Assembly: GCF_024296925.1 (NCBI RefSeq)
Contig: NZ_CP101125.1
Location: forward strand, 932,501-996,500
Origin: Pseudomonas nunensis
Lineage (GTDB): Bacteria > Pseudomonadota > Gammaproteobacteria > Pseudomonadales > Pseudomonadaceae
Direction: 5' to 3'
DNA length: 64,000 nt
Translations under genes and position numbers: made by a program
In this document: positions 9,763-17,885 of the stretch, piece by piece
How the letters are laid out: the number at the start of each line of letters is the position of its first letter
How positions within the stretch are numbered: the first letter of the stretch is position 1
Notes under the pieces: generated by a model
The model's database searches: none
The model's input: only the letters and a program-made list of their open reading frames with translations
What the model was told of the DNA's origin: nothing

Positions 9763-10650
9763 TCAGCCCCGACGACGCAACGCGTCAATACGCTCTTCCA
9801 GCGGCGGGTGGCTCATGAACATGCGAGCGAAGCCCTGTTTGATGCCACCGTTGATGCCAAAGGCGTTCAGGGTGTCCGGCATGTGTACCGGCAGACCTTG
9901 TTCGGCCCGCAGGCGTTGCAGGGCGCCGATCATTGCGCTGGTACCGGCCAGGCGTGCGCCGGCTTCGTCAGCGCGGAATTCGCGTTTGCGCGAGAACCAC
10001 ATGACGATCGAGCTGGCCAGGATACCCAGCACCAGTTCGGCGAAGATGGTCGCGATGTAATAGGCGATGCCCTGGCCTTCTTCGTTCTTGAAAATCACCT
10101 TGTCGACAAAGTTGCCGATGATCCGCGCGAAGAACATCACGAAGGTGTTCACCACGCCCTGGATCAGGGCCAGGGTGACCATGTCGCCATTGGCCACGTG
10201 ACCGATCTCGTGGGCCAGCACGGCTTTGACTTCATCCGGCGAGAACCGCTCGAGCAATCCTTGGCTGACCGCGACCAGCGCGTCGTTCTTGTTCCAGCCG
10301 GTGGCGAAGGCGTTTGCCTCGTAGGCCGGGAAAATCCCGACTTCAGGCATCTTGATCCCGGCTTCCCGGGACAGTTGCTCGACCGTTTGCAGCAGCCATT
10401 GCTCGTGACGGGTGCGCGGCTGGCTGATGATTTGGGTGCTGGTGCTCATCTTCGCCATCCACTTGGAGATGAACAGCGAGAACAGGGAACCGGCGAAACC
10501 GAAGACCGCACAGAAAATCAGCAGCTGATTGAGGTTGAGATCAACCCCGTTGGCCGCCATGAACCCGTTGAAGCCGAAAAGGCTCAGGGTGATGCTGGCA
10601 ATCAGCACGACCGCCAGGTTAGTGGCCAAAAACAGCAGGATGCGCATCAT
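9763..10650 (-). CDS. htpX: Membrane zinc protease HtpX
   Basis: 295 aa, the standard length. An M48 inner-membrane endopeptidase that degrades damaged membrane proteins under heat or envelope stress. Two hydrophobic segments lie at about 5-25 and 42-62; the HEIGH zinc motif is at 147-151; two further hydrophobic segments follow, then the third zinc ligand region [17 protein letters not shown] lies upstream of the ATG. The gene is monocistronic, ending at the shared terminator. Confidence 0.95.
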   Translation of the reverse strand: MMRILLFLATNLAVVLIASITLSLFGFNGFMAANGVDLNLNQLLIFCAVFGFAGSLFSLFISKWMAKMSTSTQIISQPRTRHEQWLLQTVEQLSREAGIKMPEVGIFPAYEANAFATGWNKNDALVAVSQGLLERFSPDEVKAVLAHEIGHVANGDMVTLALIQGVVNTFVMFFARIIGNFVDKVIFKNEEGQGIAYYIATIFAELVLGILASSIVMWFSRKREFRADEAGARLAGTSAMIGALQRLRAEQGLPVHMPDTLNAFGINGGIKQGFARMFMSHPPLEERIDALRRRG

Positions 10651-10966
10651 GGTTGTAGAAATCTCCTCATACTAAAGATGTAGCGTACTGCGGGGTATAT
10701 AAGGTGCTGCACCGCGCTATTCAACCGGGTGACTATTTCAAACTGTGTCCTACAGCAATAGTTTAGCTGCGTGCAGGGCATTTCCGACGCGGACGCAGGA
10801 AGGGTTTGACAGACGATTAACCGCGTAGCCCCCGTCTTTGTTAGACGCGAGCGCAGATACCGTCATCAGGCAGCGATGGCAACAAGGGTGTGCGGCAAGA
10901 TATAGAGATGTGTTGCTGAATCAATCACCGTGCGACCCGGACCTGCGCCGCACGGTGACCGTCGGC
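10651..10966. other. Intergenic region upstream of htpX
   Basis: 316 nt containing the htpX promoter region and the tail of the aminotransferase transcript. No convincing ORF, REP element or strong terminator is visible; a heat-shock promoter could not be assigned by eye. Confidence 0.4.
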
Positions 10967-12178
10967 TTACTGGCGGTAAGTCTTGAGGAAGTTGCCGATC
11001 CGGCCGATGGCCTGATCCAGTTCGTCGACCCGGGGCAGGGTGACGACGCGGAAGTGATCCGGCCATGGCCAGTTGAACGCCGTGCCTTGCACCACCAGCA
11101 GCTTCTCGGAGAGCAGCAGGTCGAGCACGAACTTCTCGTCGTTGTGAATCGGGCAGACTTTCGGATCGATCCGCGGGAACGCATACAGCGCGCCCATCGG
11201 CTTGACGCAGCTCACGCCCGGAATGTCATTGAGCAATTCCCAGGTGCGGTTGCGTTGTTCCAGCAAGCGACCTTGAGGCAAGACCAGGTCATTGATGCTC
11301 TGATAGCCGCCGAGTGCGGTCTGGATCGCGTGCTGGCTTGGCACGTTGGCACACAGGCGCATGTTCGCCAGCATGTCGATGCCTTCGATGTAGCTCTGGG
11401 CGTGGTGTTTCGGCCCGGAAATGGCGATCCAGCCGGAACGGAAACCGGCCACGCGGTAGGACTTGGACAGACCGTTGAAGGTCAGGCACAACAGGTCCGG
11501 CGCCAGAGAAGCGGTGCAGATGTGCACGGCATCGTCGTACAAGATCTTGTCGTAGATCTCGTCGGAGAACACCACCAGATTGTGCGAACGGGCCAGTTCG
11601 AGCATGCCCAGCAACACTTCCTTCGAATACACCGCGCCGGTCGGGTTGTTCGGGTTGATGATCACCAGGGCCTTGGTGTTCGGGGTGATCTTGGCCTTGA
11701 TGTCGGCCAGGTCCGGGAACCAGTCGGCACCCTCGTCGCACAGATAATGCACCGGGTTGCCGCCCGCCAGGCTCACGGCGGCGGTCCACAGCGGGTAATC
11801 CGGAGCCGGCACCAGCACTTCGTCGCCGTTGTTGAGCAGGGCCTGCATCGACATCACGATCAGCTCGGACACGCCGTTGCCCAGGTAGATGTCTTCGATA
11901 CCGACGCCTTCGACCTGCTTCTGCTGGTAATACTGCATCACGGCTTTGCGGGCGCTGAACAGGCCCTTGGAGTCGCTATAGCCCTGGGCGGTCGGCAGAT
12001 TGCGGATCACGTCCTGGAGGATTTCATCCGGCGCTTCGAAACCAAAGGGCGCCGGGTTGCCGATGTTCAGCTTGAGGATGCGATGGCCTTCCTCTTCCAG
12101 GCGTTTGGCGTGCTTGAGCACTGGGCCGCGAATGTCGTAGCAGACGTTGGCGAGCTTGTTCGATTTGCTGACCTGCAT
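10967..12178 (-). CDS. alaA: Alanine-type pyridoxal-phosphate aminotransferase (AlaA/YfbQ-like)
   Basis: 403 aa class I/II aminotransferase. The N-terminus MQVSKSNKLANVCYDIRGPV, the INPNNPTGAVY motif and the PLP-lysine segment NGLSKSYRVAGFRSGW are those of the glutamate-pyruvate aminotransferase AlaA, which makes alanine from pyruvate. The start at 12178 matches the family; the frame continues to 12250 without homology. It is divergent from msrB. Confidence 0.9.
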   Translation of the reverse strand: MQVSKSNKLANVCYDIRGPVLKHAKRLEEEGHRILKLNIGNPAPFGFEAPDEILQDVIRNLPTAQGYSDSKGLFSARKAVMQYYQQKQVEGVGIEDIYLGNGVSELIVMSMQALLNNGDEVLVPAPDYPLWTAAVSLAGGNPVHYLCDEGADWFPDLADIKAKITPNTKALVIINPNNPTGAVYSKEVLLGMLELARSHNLVVFSDEIYDKILYDDAVHICTASLAPDLLCLTFNGLSKSYRVAGFRSGWIAISGPKHHAQSYIEGIDMLANMRLCANVPSQHAIQTALGGYQSINDLVLPQGRLLEQRNRTWELLNDIPGVSCVKPMGALYAFPRIDPKVCPIHNDEKFVLDLLLSEKLLVVQGTAFNWPWPDHFRVVTLPRVDELDQAIGRIGNFLKTYRQ

Positions 12179-12403
12179 GGCGATGTGTTCCCGAAAATGA
12201 ACGATCCAGGCGGCGGATGGACAACCGTACTGGGAATCCTGCGTAATCACACAGGCCTGACGCCTTCAATGGCGACACTCATAATCCGTTTGAATGCGCG
12301 GGGTCTGGCTGCCAGACTGGCGTTTGACGAGGCGCAATCATACGTGCCGCCCGATCCGTGGAAAAGGTACAGATCGGGCTTTTTCAGCTGCTGAGGTGTG
12401 ACG

Positions 12404-12796
12404 ATGGAAAAGTTGGATAAAACCCTGGAAGAATGGAAGGCGATGCTCGACCCGGAGCAGTACAACGTTTGCCGCCTCAAGGGCACCGAACGGCCGTTCT
12501 CCGGCAAGTACAACGACACCAAGACTGACGGCGTCTATCACTGCATCTGCTGCAACGAGCCGTTGTTCGATTCCAAGACCAAATTCGATTCCGGCTGCGG
12601 CTGGCCGAGCTTCTACGCGCCGATCGGCGAGAGTGCGATGGTCGAGATCCGTGACGTCAGCCACGGCATGATCCGCACCGAAGTGGTCTGCGCCAAGTGC
12701 GATGCGCACCTGGGGCACGTGTTCCCGGATGGCCCGCCACCGACCGGTTTGCGTTACTGCATCAACTCGGTGTGCCTGGACTTGGTGCCACGCTAG
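12404..12796 (+). CDS. msrB: Peptide-methionine (R)-S-oxide reductase MsrB
   Basis: 130 aa. It reduces the R-epimer of methionine sulfoxide in proteins, using thioredoxin. Two zinc CxxC pairs are visible (CICC and CAKC), with [30 protein letters not shown] and the catalytic Cys in RYCINS. The preferred start is the ATG at 12404; a GTG two codons upstream is possible. It begins a run of oxidative-repair genes (msrB, gpx, ospR). Confidence 0.95.
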   Translation: MEKLDKTLEEWKAMLDPEQYNVCRLKGTERPFSGKYNDTKTDGVYHCICCNEPLFDSKTKFDSGCGWPSFYAPIGESAMVEIRDVSHGMIRTEVVCAKCDAHLGHVFPDGPPPTGLRYCINSVCLDLVPR

Positions 12797-12809
12797 TAAT
12801 CCGAGTCCC

Positions 12810-12899
12810 GTAGGAGCGAAGCTTGCTCGCGAAGGCGTCTTAACATTCAACACAGAAGTTGACTGACACGACGCCTTCGCGAGCAAGCTTCGCTCCTAC
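12810..12899. repeat. REP doublet
   Basis: Perfect 30-nt arms, GTAGGAGCGAAGCTTGCTCG... and its complement, separated by 30 nt between msrB and the glutathione peroxidase gene. Confidence 0.9.
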
Positions 12900-12986
12900 A
12901 GGGGATCGGTATTGAATAATTAGATTGCACACAATTCAATTGCTTACTATGTTTGACGCTTCTTCCTTCATCTGGAGCCCGAACCC

Positions 12987-13472
12987 ATGAGCGACAACCT
13001 GCTGAACATCCCGGTCACTACCATCAAGGGTGAACAGAAAACCCTGTCCGACTTTGCCGGCAAAGCCGTGTTGGTGGTCAATACCGCCAGCAAATGCGGT
13101 TTCACCCCGCAGTACAAAGGTCTGGAAGAACTGTGGCAGACCTACAAGGATCAAGGCTTGGTGGTGCTGGGTTTCCCCTGCAACCAGTTCGGCAAGCAGG
13201 AGCCCGGCAACGAAGGGGTGATTACCGAGTTCTGCGAGCTGAACTACGGTGTCAGCTTCCCGCTGTTCAAAAAGATCGACGTCAACGGTTCCGACGCCCA
13301 TCCGCTGTTCGTGCAATTGAAAAAGCGCGCACCGGGACTCTTGGGTTCCCAAGGCATCAAGTGGAACTTCACCAAGTTCCTGATCGGCAAGGACGGCCAG
13401 TTGGTCAAGCGCTTCGCCCCGGCCACCAAGCCGCAGGACTTGACCGCCGAGATCGAAGCCCTGCTCAAATGA
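12987..13472 (+). CDS. Glutathione peroxidase (thioredoxin/glutathione-dependent)
   Basis: 161 aa peroxidase reducing hydrogen peroxide and organic hydroperoxides. Catalytic Cys37 lies in NTASKCGFTPQY, the Gln in FPCNQFGKQEPG, and the Trp/Asn in IKWNFTKFL. It is the Cys (not selenocysteine) form. Its stop overlaps the ATG of the MarR regulator (ATGA), which as OspR in P. aeruginosa controls this gene in response to oxidants. Confidence 0.94.
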   Translation: MSDNLLNIPVTTIKGEQKTLSDFAGKAVLVVNTASKCGFTPQYKGLEELWQTYKDQGLVVLGFPCNQFGKQEPGNEGVITEFCELNYGVSFPLFKKIDVNGSDAHPLFVQLKKRAPGLLGSQGIKWNFTKFLIGKDGQLVKRFAPATKPQDLTAEIEALLK

Positions 13473-13930
13473 ACAGCGTGTCCGCCGATTCCCTGAAACT
13501 CGACAGCCAGCTCTGCTTCAAGCTGTATGCCGCTTCCCGGGCGGTGATTCGTGGCTACAAGCCGATGCTCGATCAGCTCGGCCTGACCTACCCGCAATAC
13601 CTGGTGATGCTGGTGTTGTGGGAATGGCAGGAAGAGGCGCCGGAGCAGCCGACCGTCAAGGCGCTGGGCGAACGTCTGGCGCTGGATTCCGGCACGCTCA
13701 CGCCGTTGCTCAAGCGTCTTGAGCAACTGCAACTGGTGCAGCGCCAGCGCTCGGCGCGGGATGAGCGTGAGGTGCACCTGAGCCTGTCGCCCGCCGGCCA
13801 AGCCTTGCGCGAGCAGGTCGGGCCGCTCAAGGCGCGCCTGCTGTGCGACAGCGGCGTGGACCTGAATCGCCTGAATGAACTGCGTGACGGCCTCGATCAG
13901 TTGTTGGGGCAGATCAAGGCACTGTCGTAG
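13469..13930 (+). CDS. ospR: MarR-family oxidative-stress regulator OspR
   Basis: 153 aa winged-helix repressor of the OhrR/OspR group. The redox cysteine Cys16 sits in [16 protein letters not shown] near the N-terminus as in OhrR, and the wing is [18 protein letters not shown]. The ATG at 13469 overlaps the gpx stop by 4 nt, so the two are co-translated. The PAO1 gene pair PA2826-PA2825 (gpx-ospR) has the same arrangement from memory. Its 3' end overlaps the converging sagS gene by 17 nt. Confidence 0.85.
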   Translation: MNSVSADSLKLDSQLCFKLYAASRAVIRGYKPMLDQLGLTYPQYLVMLVLWEWQEEAPEQPTVKALGERLALDSGTLTPLLKRLEQLQLVQRQRSARDEREVHLSLSPAGQALREQVGPLKARLLCDSGVDLNRLNELRDGLDQLLGQIKALS

Positions 13931-16235
13931 TCGGGATCCACAAGTCGAGCAGGGCAGCCAGCTCTTCTCGGCGGAAAGGCTTGGCCAGATAGTCGCTCAT
14001 GCCCGCCACACGACAGCGTTCGCGTTCTTCGGACATGGCGTTGGCGGTCAGGGCGACGATCGGCAACTGCGGCCAACGCCCGCTGCGACGAATGTGCCGA
14101 CTGGCTTCGTAGCCGTCCATCACCGGCATGTTGCAGTCCATCAGCACCAGATCGAACTCACTCAGCTCAAGTTGATCCAGGGCTTCGGCGCCGTGGGCGG
14201 CGACAACCACTTCGCAACCGAGTTTGCCGAGCATGCCCTTGGCCACCAATTGATTGACCGGGTTGTCCTCCACCAGCAGCACCCGACCGCGCCGTTGGGG
14301 CGTGAGGGCGACGAGTTGCGCGTCGTTGATCGTCGCTGTGTCCGGCTGCAACACCCGGCGCAGTGTCTGGTACAGCGCGTTGCGGGCCAATGGCCGCGCC
14401 TGTTGTTGCAAGGGCGCCAGGGCCGCAGCTTCTTCGCTGGGCATGAAACTGCCATAAGCCGTCACCAGCAGAATCGGCGCCGTCAGCGTGGGGCGCAGGC
14501 CGAATAGGCATTCCGGGCAGTCGGTGATCAGGACATCGGGATCCAGCCCAAGCAACGAGTCCTCAATGGAGCGCTGCTGATAGTCGAGGCCCCATAACGG
14601 CAGCAGGCTTTTCAAGAGTTCCGCCAGGCCACTGCTGGCCGTCGTAATCGCGATGACTTTGCCTTGCAGTGGCGCAGGTGCAATAGCGCGGGTGTGGCAA
14701 GGCAGCGGCAGGTCGGCGCAGAACTGGCTGCCGAACCCGGCCTCGGAGCTGATCGTCAGCCGTCCTTGCATCGCTTCGCAGAGGTTATACGTGAGGGCCA
14801 GGCCCAACCCGGTGCCGCCGAATTGCCGGGTAATACCGGCGCCGGCCTGGGTGAAGGGCTGGAAGATTTTGACCTGCGCATCCTGGGCGATGCCGATACC
14901 GGTGTCGCACACCTCGATGCGCACGCCATCTTCAAACGTCGAAAGCCGCACATCGACCCGTCCGAATCGGGTGAACTTGAGGGCGTTGGACAGCAGGTTG
15001 CTGACAATCTGCCGCACCCGGGTCGGGTCGCCCAGCACCAGGGCTGGAAACTGCGGATCGATCAGGCAGGCCAGTTCGACGCTGGGTGCGGCGTTCTGCG
15101 ACAGCAGGTTGGCGGTGTCCTCAATCAATGAGCCGAGGTCGAACGGTATATGTTCGAGCTCCAGTTGCCCGGCGTCGAATTTCGACAGGTCGAGGATATC
15201 GTTGAGCAGTTCCACCAACACTTTGCCCGAGTCATGCGCGATCGACAGTTGCTGTTGTTGTTCCGCATTCAACGGGCCATCGAGCGAGAGCGCGATCATC
15301 CCCAGCAAACCGTTGAGCGGGGTGCGGATCTCGTGACTCATGTTAGCCAGGAACGCCGAGCGCGCTTCAGCCATGTCGAGTGCGGTGCTGCGGGCAACTT
15401 CCAGTTCTTCATTCGATTGGCTGAGCCGGGTGTTGATAGCCTTGAGTTCGGCAGTGCGCGCCGAGACGATGTTTTCGAGTTGCGCGAGGTAGTCGGTCAG
15501 GCGGTTTTCCGCATTGCGCCGTTGCTGGATTTCGGTGGCGATGTTCTCAAACTGTTGATTGGCCACTTTGACCAGAACACCGATTTCATCGTTTTCATGC
15601 CCCGCCGGGTATTCCAGCCACGTCGGTTCCGCGCTTCGCGGATCGCGGCCGCTGAGTTCGCGGATGACCCGCACCAGCGGCTTGGTCAGCATCACATAGA
15701 ACAGCGCCAGGAGAATGCCGGTCAGGATCAGGCTACGGGCGAAACCGTTGAGCAAGGTCACTTCGGCCCGGCGCAGGAAGCGGTTACCGAAGGAATAGGT
15801 ATCAACCTCAAGCTTCAAGGTGCCGAGGGATTCGTTGGGTAAATGGTCGAGGTAGAGTCGGTCTTCGAACTGCCGGTTGGCGCCGAACAGGAAGTCGCTG
15901 ATCACCCGGTAACCGCTTTGCAGGCCCTGGCGCTTGACGCTGGCCAGCACGGTATTGTTGTTATCGGTCAATTGCGCGCTGATGATCGCCGGCGAACGCA
16001 ACAGGCCCATGGTCAGTTCCTGGGCGAGTTCGGCGTCGATGTTGTAGGCGATGCGTGAGGCCGGGTTATGGCTGATTTCCAGCAACGACAGGATTTCGCG
16101 GTTGATGGAGGCGTCTTCGCTGGCATAATCGATGCCTATTTGCACCAGACTGAGCAAGGTGCCCAGTATGAAACCGACCAGCACAGTGAGCCGGGCCTGC
16201 TTGTATGACAGCCGGTGGGTGAACTTGATATCCAT
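13914..16235 (-). CDS. sagS: Hybrid sensor histidine kinase SagS
   Basis: 773 aa inner-membrane kinase. It has a TM near 16-36, a periplasmic sensor (about 37-165), a second TM (about 168-184), HAMP, a coiled coil, HisKA with phospho-His301 in MSHEIRTPLNG, HATPase with GTGLGLAL, a divergent pseudo-receiver region and a true C-terminal receiver (Asp in LMDCNMPVMDG, Lys in YLAKPF). Architecture, length and location beside ospR match PA2824 SagS, which steers the motile-sessile switch through HptB and BfiS. Start at 16235 (MDIKF); the upstream extension to 16277 has no membrane-protein character. Confidence 0.85.
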   Translation of the reverse strand: MDIKFTHRLSYKQARLTVLVGFILGTLLSLVQIGIDYASEDASINREILSLLEISHNPASRIAYNIDAELAQELTMGLLRSPAIISAQLTDNNNTVLASVKRQGLQSGYRVISDFLFGANRQFEDRLYLDHLPNESLGTLKLEVDTYSFGNRFLRRAEVTLLNGFARSLILTGILLALFYVMLTKPLVRVIRELSGRDPRSAEPTWLEYPAGHENDEIGVLVKVANQQFENIATEIQQRRNAENRLTDYLAQLENIVSARTAELKAINTRLSQSNEELEVARSTALDMAEARSAFLANMSHEIRTPLNGLLGMIALSLDGPLNAEQQQQLSIAHDSGKVLVELLNDILDLSKFDAGQLELEHIPFDLGSLIEDTANLLSQNAAPSVELACLIDPQFPALVLGDPTRVRQIVSNLLSNALKFTRFGRVDVRLSTFEDGVRIEVCDTGIGIAQDAQVKIFQPFTQAGAGITRQFGGTGLGLALTYNLCEAMQGRLTISSEAGFGSQFCADLPLPCHTRAIAPAPLQGKVIAITTASSGLAELLKSLLPLWGLDYQQRSIEDSLLGLDPDVLITDCPECLFGLRPTLTAPILLVTAYGSFMPSEEAAALAPLQQQARPLARNALYQTLRRVLQPDTATINDAQLVALTPQRRGRVLLVEDNPVNQLVAKGMLGKLGCEVVVAAHGAEALDQLELSEFDLVLMDCNMPVMDGYEASRHIRRSGRWPQLPIVALTANAMSEERERCRVAGMSDYLAKPFRREELAALLDLWIPTTTVP

Positions 16236-16389
16236 GGGGTGTTGAACCACTTCCGTTTCCCTTCGCTGCTCAAGCATAGTCGATCATGCATGGATACCGA
16301 TGTTCCCACGTCATCCTCTTTCGAGGGTGCTGGTTGTTGTAAGTTGCTGTATCGCCATCATTACTGTGAAACGTGCCCGAGGAGAAGAC

Positions 16390-17280
16390 GTGGATTCCCG
16401 ATTGAATGCTTTTCTTGAACGCGCCGATGCCGTTCTGGCCCGTATCGAACCCCTGCTGCCGGCCCCTCGGCAAACCATCGACTGGGCGCATTGCCTGGCC
16501 GCGCGCTGGCAGCGTGAGGGTCGCAGCGGTTTCCTGTTGCCGCTGCAAGTCAGCCTCGACACCCGTTTGACCGACCTGATCGGTGTCGATCGCCAGGTCG
16601 AGCAACTGGGCCGCAACACCCAGCAATTTATCGACGGCATGCCGGCCAACCATGCGCTGCTCTGGGGCTCGCGTGGCACCGGCAAATCGTCGCTGGTCCG
16701 CGCGTTGCTGTCCGAGCACGCTGCCGCCGGTTTGCGCCTGATCGAGATCGAGCGCGATCACTTGGCGGACTTGCCGCGTATCGTCGAACAGATCGCCAAA
16801 TTGCCCCAGCGTTTCGTGCTGTTCTGCGATGACCTGTCTTTCGAATCCGGCGAAGGCGATTACCGCGTGCTCAAGAGCGTGCTCGACGGCTCCCTGGAGC
16901 AAGCGCCGGACAACGTTCTGTTGTACGCCACGTCCAACCGCCGCCACCTGGTGCCGGAAAAGGAAAGCGATAACGAAAACTGGAAACGCGTTGATGGCGA
17001 ACTGCACCCCAGCGAAGCGGTGGAAGACAAGATCGCGTTGTCGGACCGTTTTGGTCTGTGGCTGTCGTTCTATCCGTTTACCCAGGAGCACTTCCTCAAT
17101 GTGGTTGAGCACTGGATCGGGCAACTGGCCGACAAGGCCGGCCTCGCCTGGCAGCGCACCGAAGAGCTGGATATCCTCGCGGTCCGCTGGGCGACTGGCC
17201 GTGGCAATCGCAATGGCCGTTGCGCTTATCAATTTGCACGTTATTGGGTTGGACTGAAGCTGTTGGAGAACAAGGCATGA
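16390..17280 (+). CDS. DUF815 AAA+ ATPase
   Basis: 296 aa P-loop ATPase of the DUF815 family. Walker A is GSRGTGKSSLV near residue 95, Walker B FVLFCDDLSFE, with the sensor region LLYATSNRRHL and the family segment FYPFTQEHFL. The GTG start at 16390 follows GAGGAGAAGAC; the upstream open frame lacks a site. It overlaps the next gene by 4 nt (ATGA). Role unknown; the linkage to a methionine sulfoxide reductase is conserved in pseudomonads as far as I recall. Confidence 0.88.
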   Translation: MDSRLNAFLERADAVLARIEPLLPAPRQTIDWAHCLAARWQREGRSGFLLPLQVSLDTRLTDLIGVDRQVEQLGRNTQQFIDGMPANHALLWGSRGTGKSSLVRALLSEHAAAGLRLIEIERDHLADLPRIVEQIAKLPQRFVLFCDDLSFESGEGDYRVLKSVLDGSLEQAPDNVLLYATSNRRHLVPEKESDNENWKRVDGELHPSEAVEDKIALSDRFGLWLSFYPFTQEHFLNVVEHWIGQLADKAGLAWQRTEELDILAVRWATGRGNRNGRCAYQFARYWVGLKLLENKA

Positions 17281-17759
17281 TCGATTTACAACAAAGCGGC
17301 CAGGGCCTCGAAGGCTACGGCATGCTGCACGCACAGCTGGAATCCTTGCTGGCGGACGAGCGGGATTTCATCGCCAACGCGGCGCAGTTTTCTGCGTTTT
17401 TGTTCAATCAGCTCGATGACCTGAACTGGGCCGGTTTCTACCTCAATCGCAACGAAGAGCTGGTGCTGGGCCCGTTCCAGGGACAGATCGCCTGTGTACG
17501 GATTCCGTTCGGTCGTGGTGTATGCGGGGCGGCAGCGGCGACTTTGCAGACGCAACTGGTCGAGGATGTGCATGCGTTTCCCGGACATATCGCCTGCGAC
17601 AGCGCCTCGAACAGCGAACTGGTGGTGCCACTGGTCAAGGACGGCCGACTGATCGGCGTGCTGGACCTGGACAGCCCGAAACTGGCGCGGTTTACCGCTG
17701 ACGATCAGGCGGGTATCGAGCAACTGGCGGCGATATTCCTGCGCCTGACGGATTGCTGA
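17277..17759 (+). CDS. msrC: Free methionine-(R)-sulfoxide reductase (GAF domain, fRMsr)
   Basis: 160 aa single GAF-domain enzyme that reduces free methionine-R-sulfoxide. The three family cysteines are visible: IACVRIPFGRGVCGAAA and HIACDSASNSE. The LNWAGFYL motif and LIGVLDLDSP are typical of E. coli MsrC/YebR. Translationally coupled to the DUF815 ATPase. With msrB and gpx it makes this segment rich in oxidant-repair functions. Confidence 0.92.
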   Translation: MIDLQQSGQGLEGYGMLHAQLESLLADERDFIANAAQFSAFLFNQLDDLNWAGFYLNRNEELVLGPFQGQIACVRIPFGRGVCGAAAATLQTQLVEDVHAFPGHIACDSASNSELVVPLVKDGRLIGVLDLDSPKLARFTADDQAGIEQLAAIFLRLTDC

Positions 17760-17781
17760 CCACCAGTTGAAGCGCACCTCC

Positions 17782-17871
17782 TGTGGGAGCGGGCTTGCTC
17801 GCGAAGGCGGTGTGTCAGTCGCTATGTGTGTTAACTGATACACCGCCTTCGCGAGCAAGCCCGCTCCCACA
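17782..17871. repeat. REP doublet
   Basis: TGTGGGAGCGGGCTTGCTCG... (from 17782) and its complement ending at 17871, each arm about 30 nt including CGAAGGCGGTGT. It is the last REP hairpin seen in the window. Confidence 0.9.
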
Positions 17872-17885
17872 GTTGGTCTATGGCG

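Noticed and set aside
10838..12394. 518-codon frame antisense to the aminotransferase
   Set aside because: High-GC mirror frame; the opposite strand has full aminotransferase motifs.
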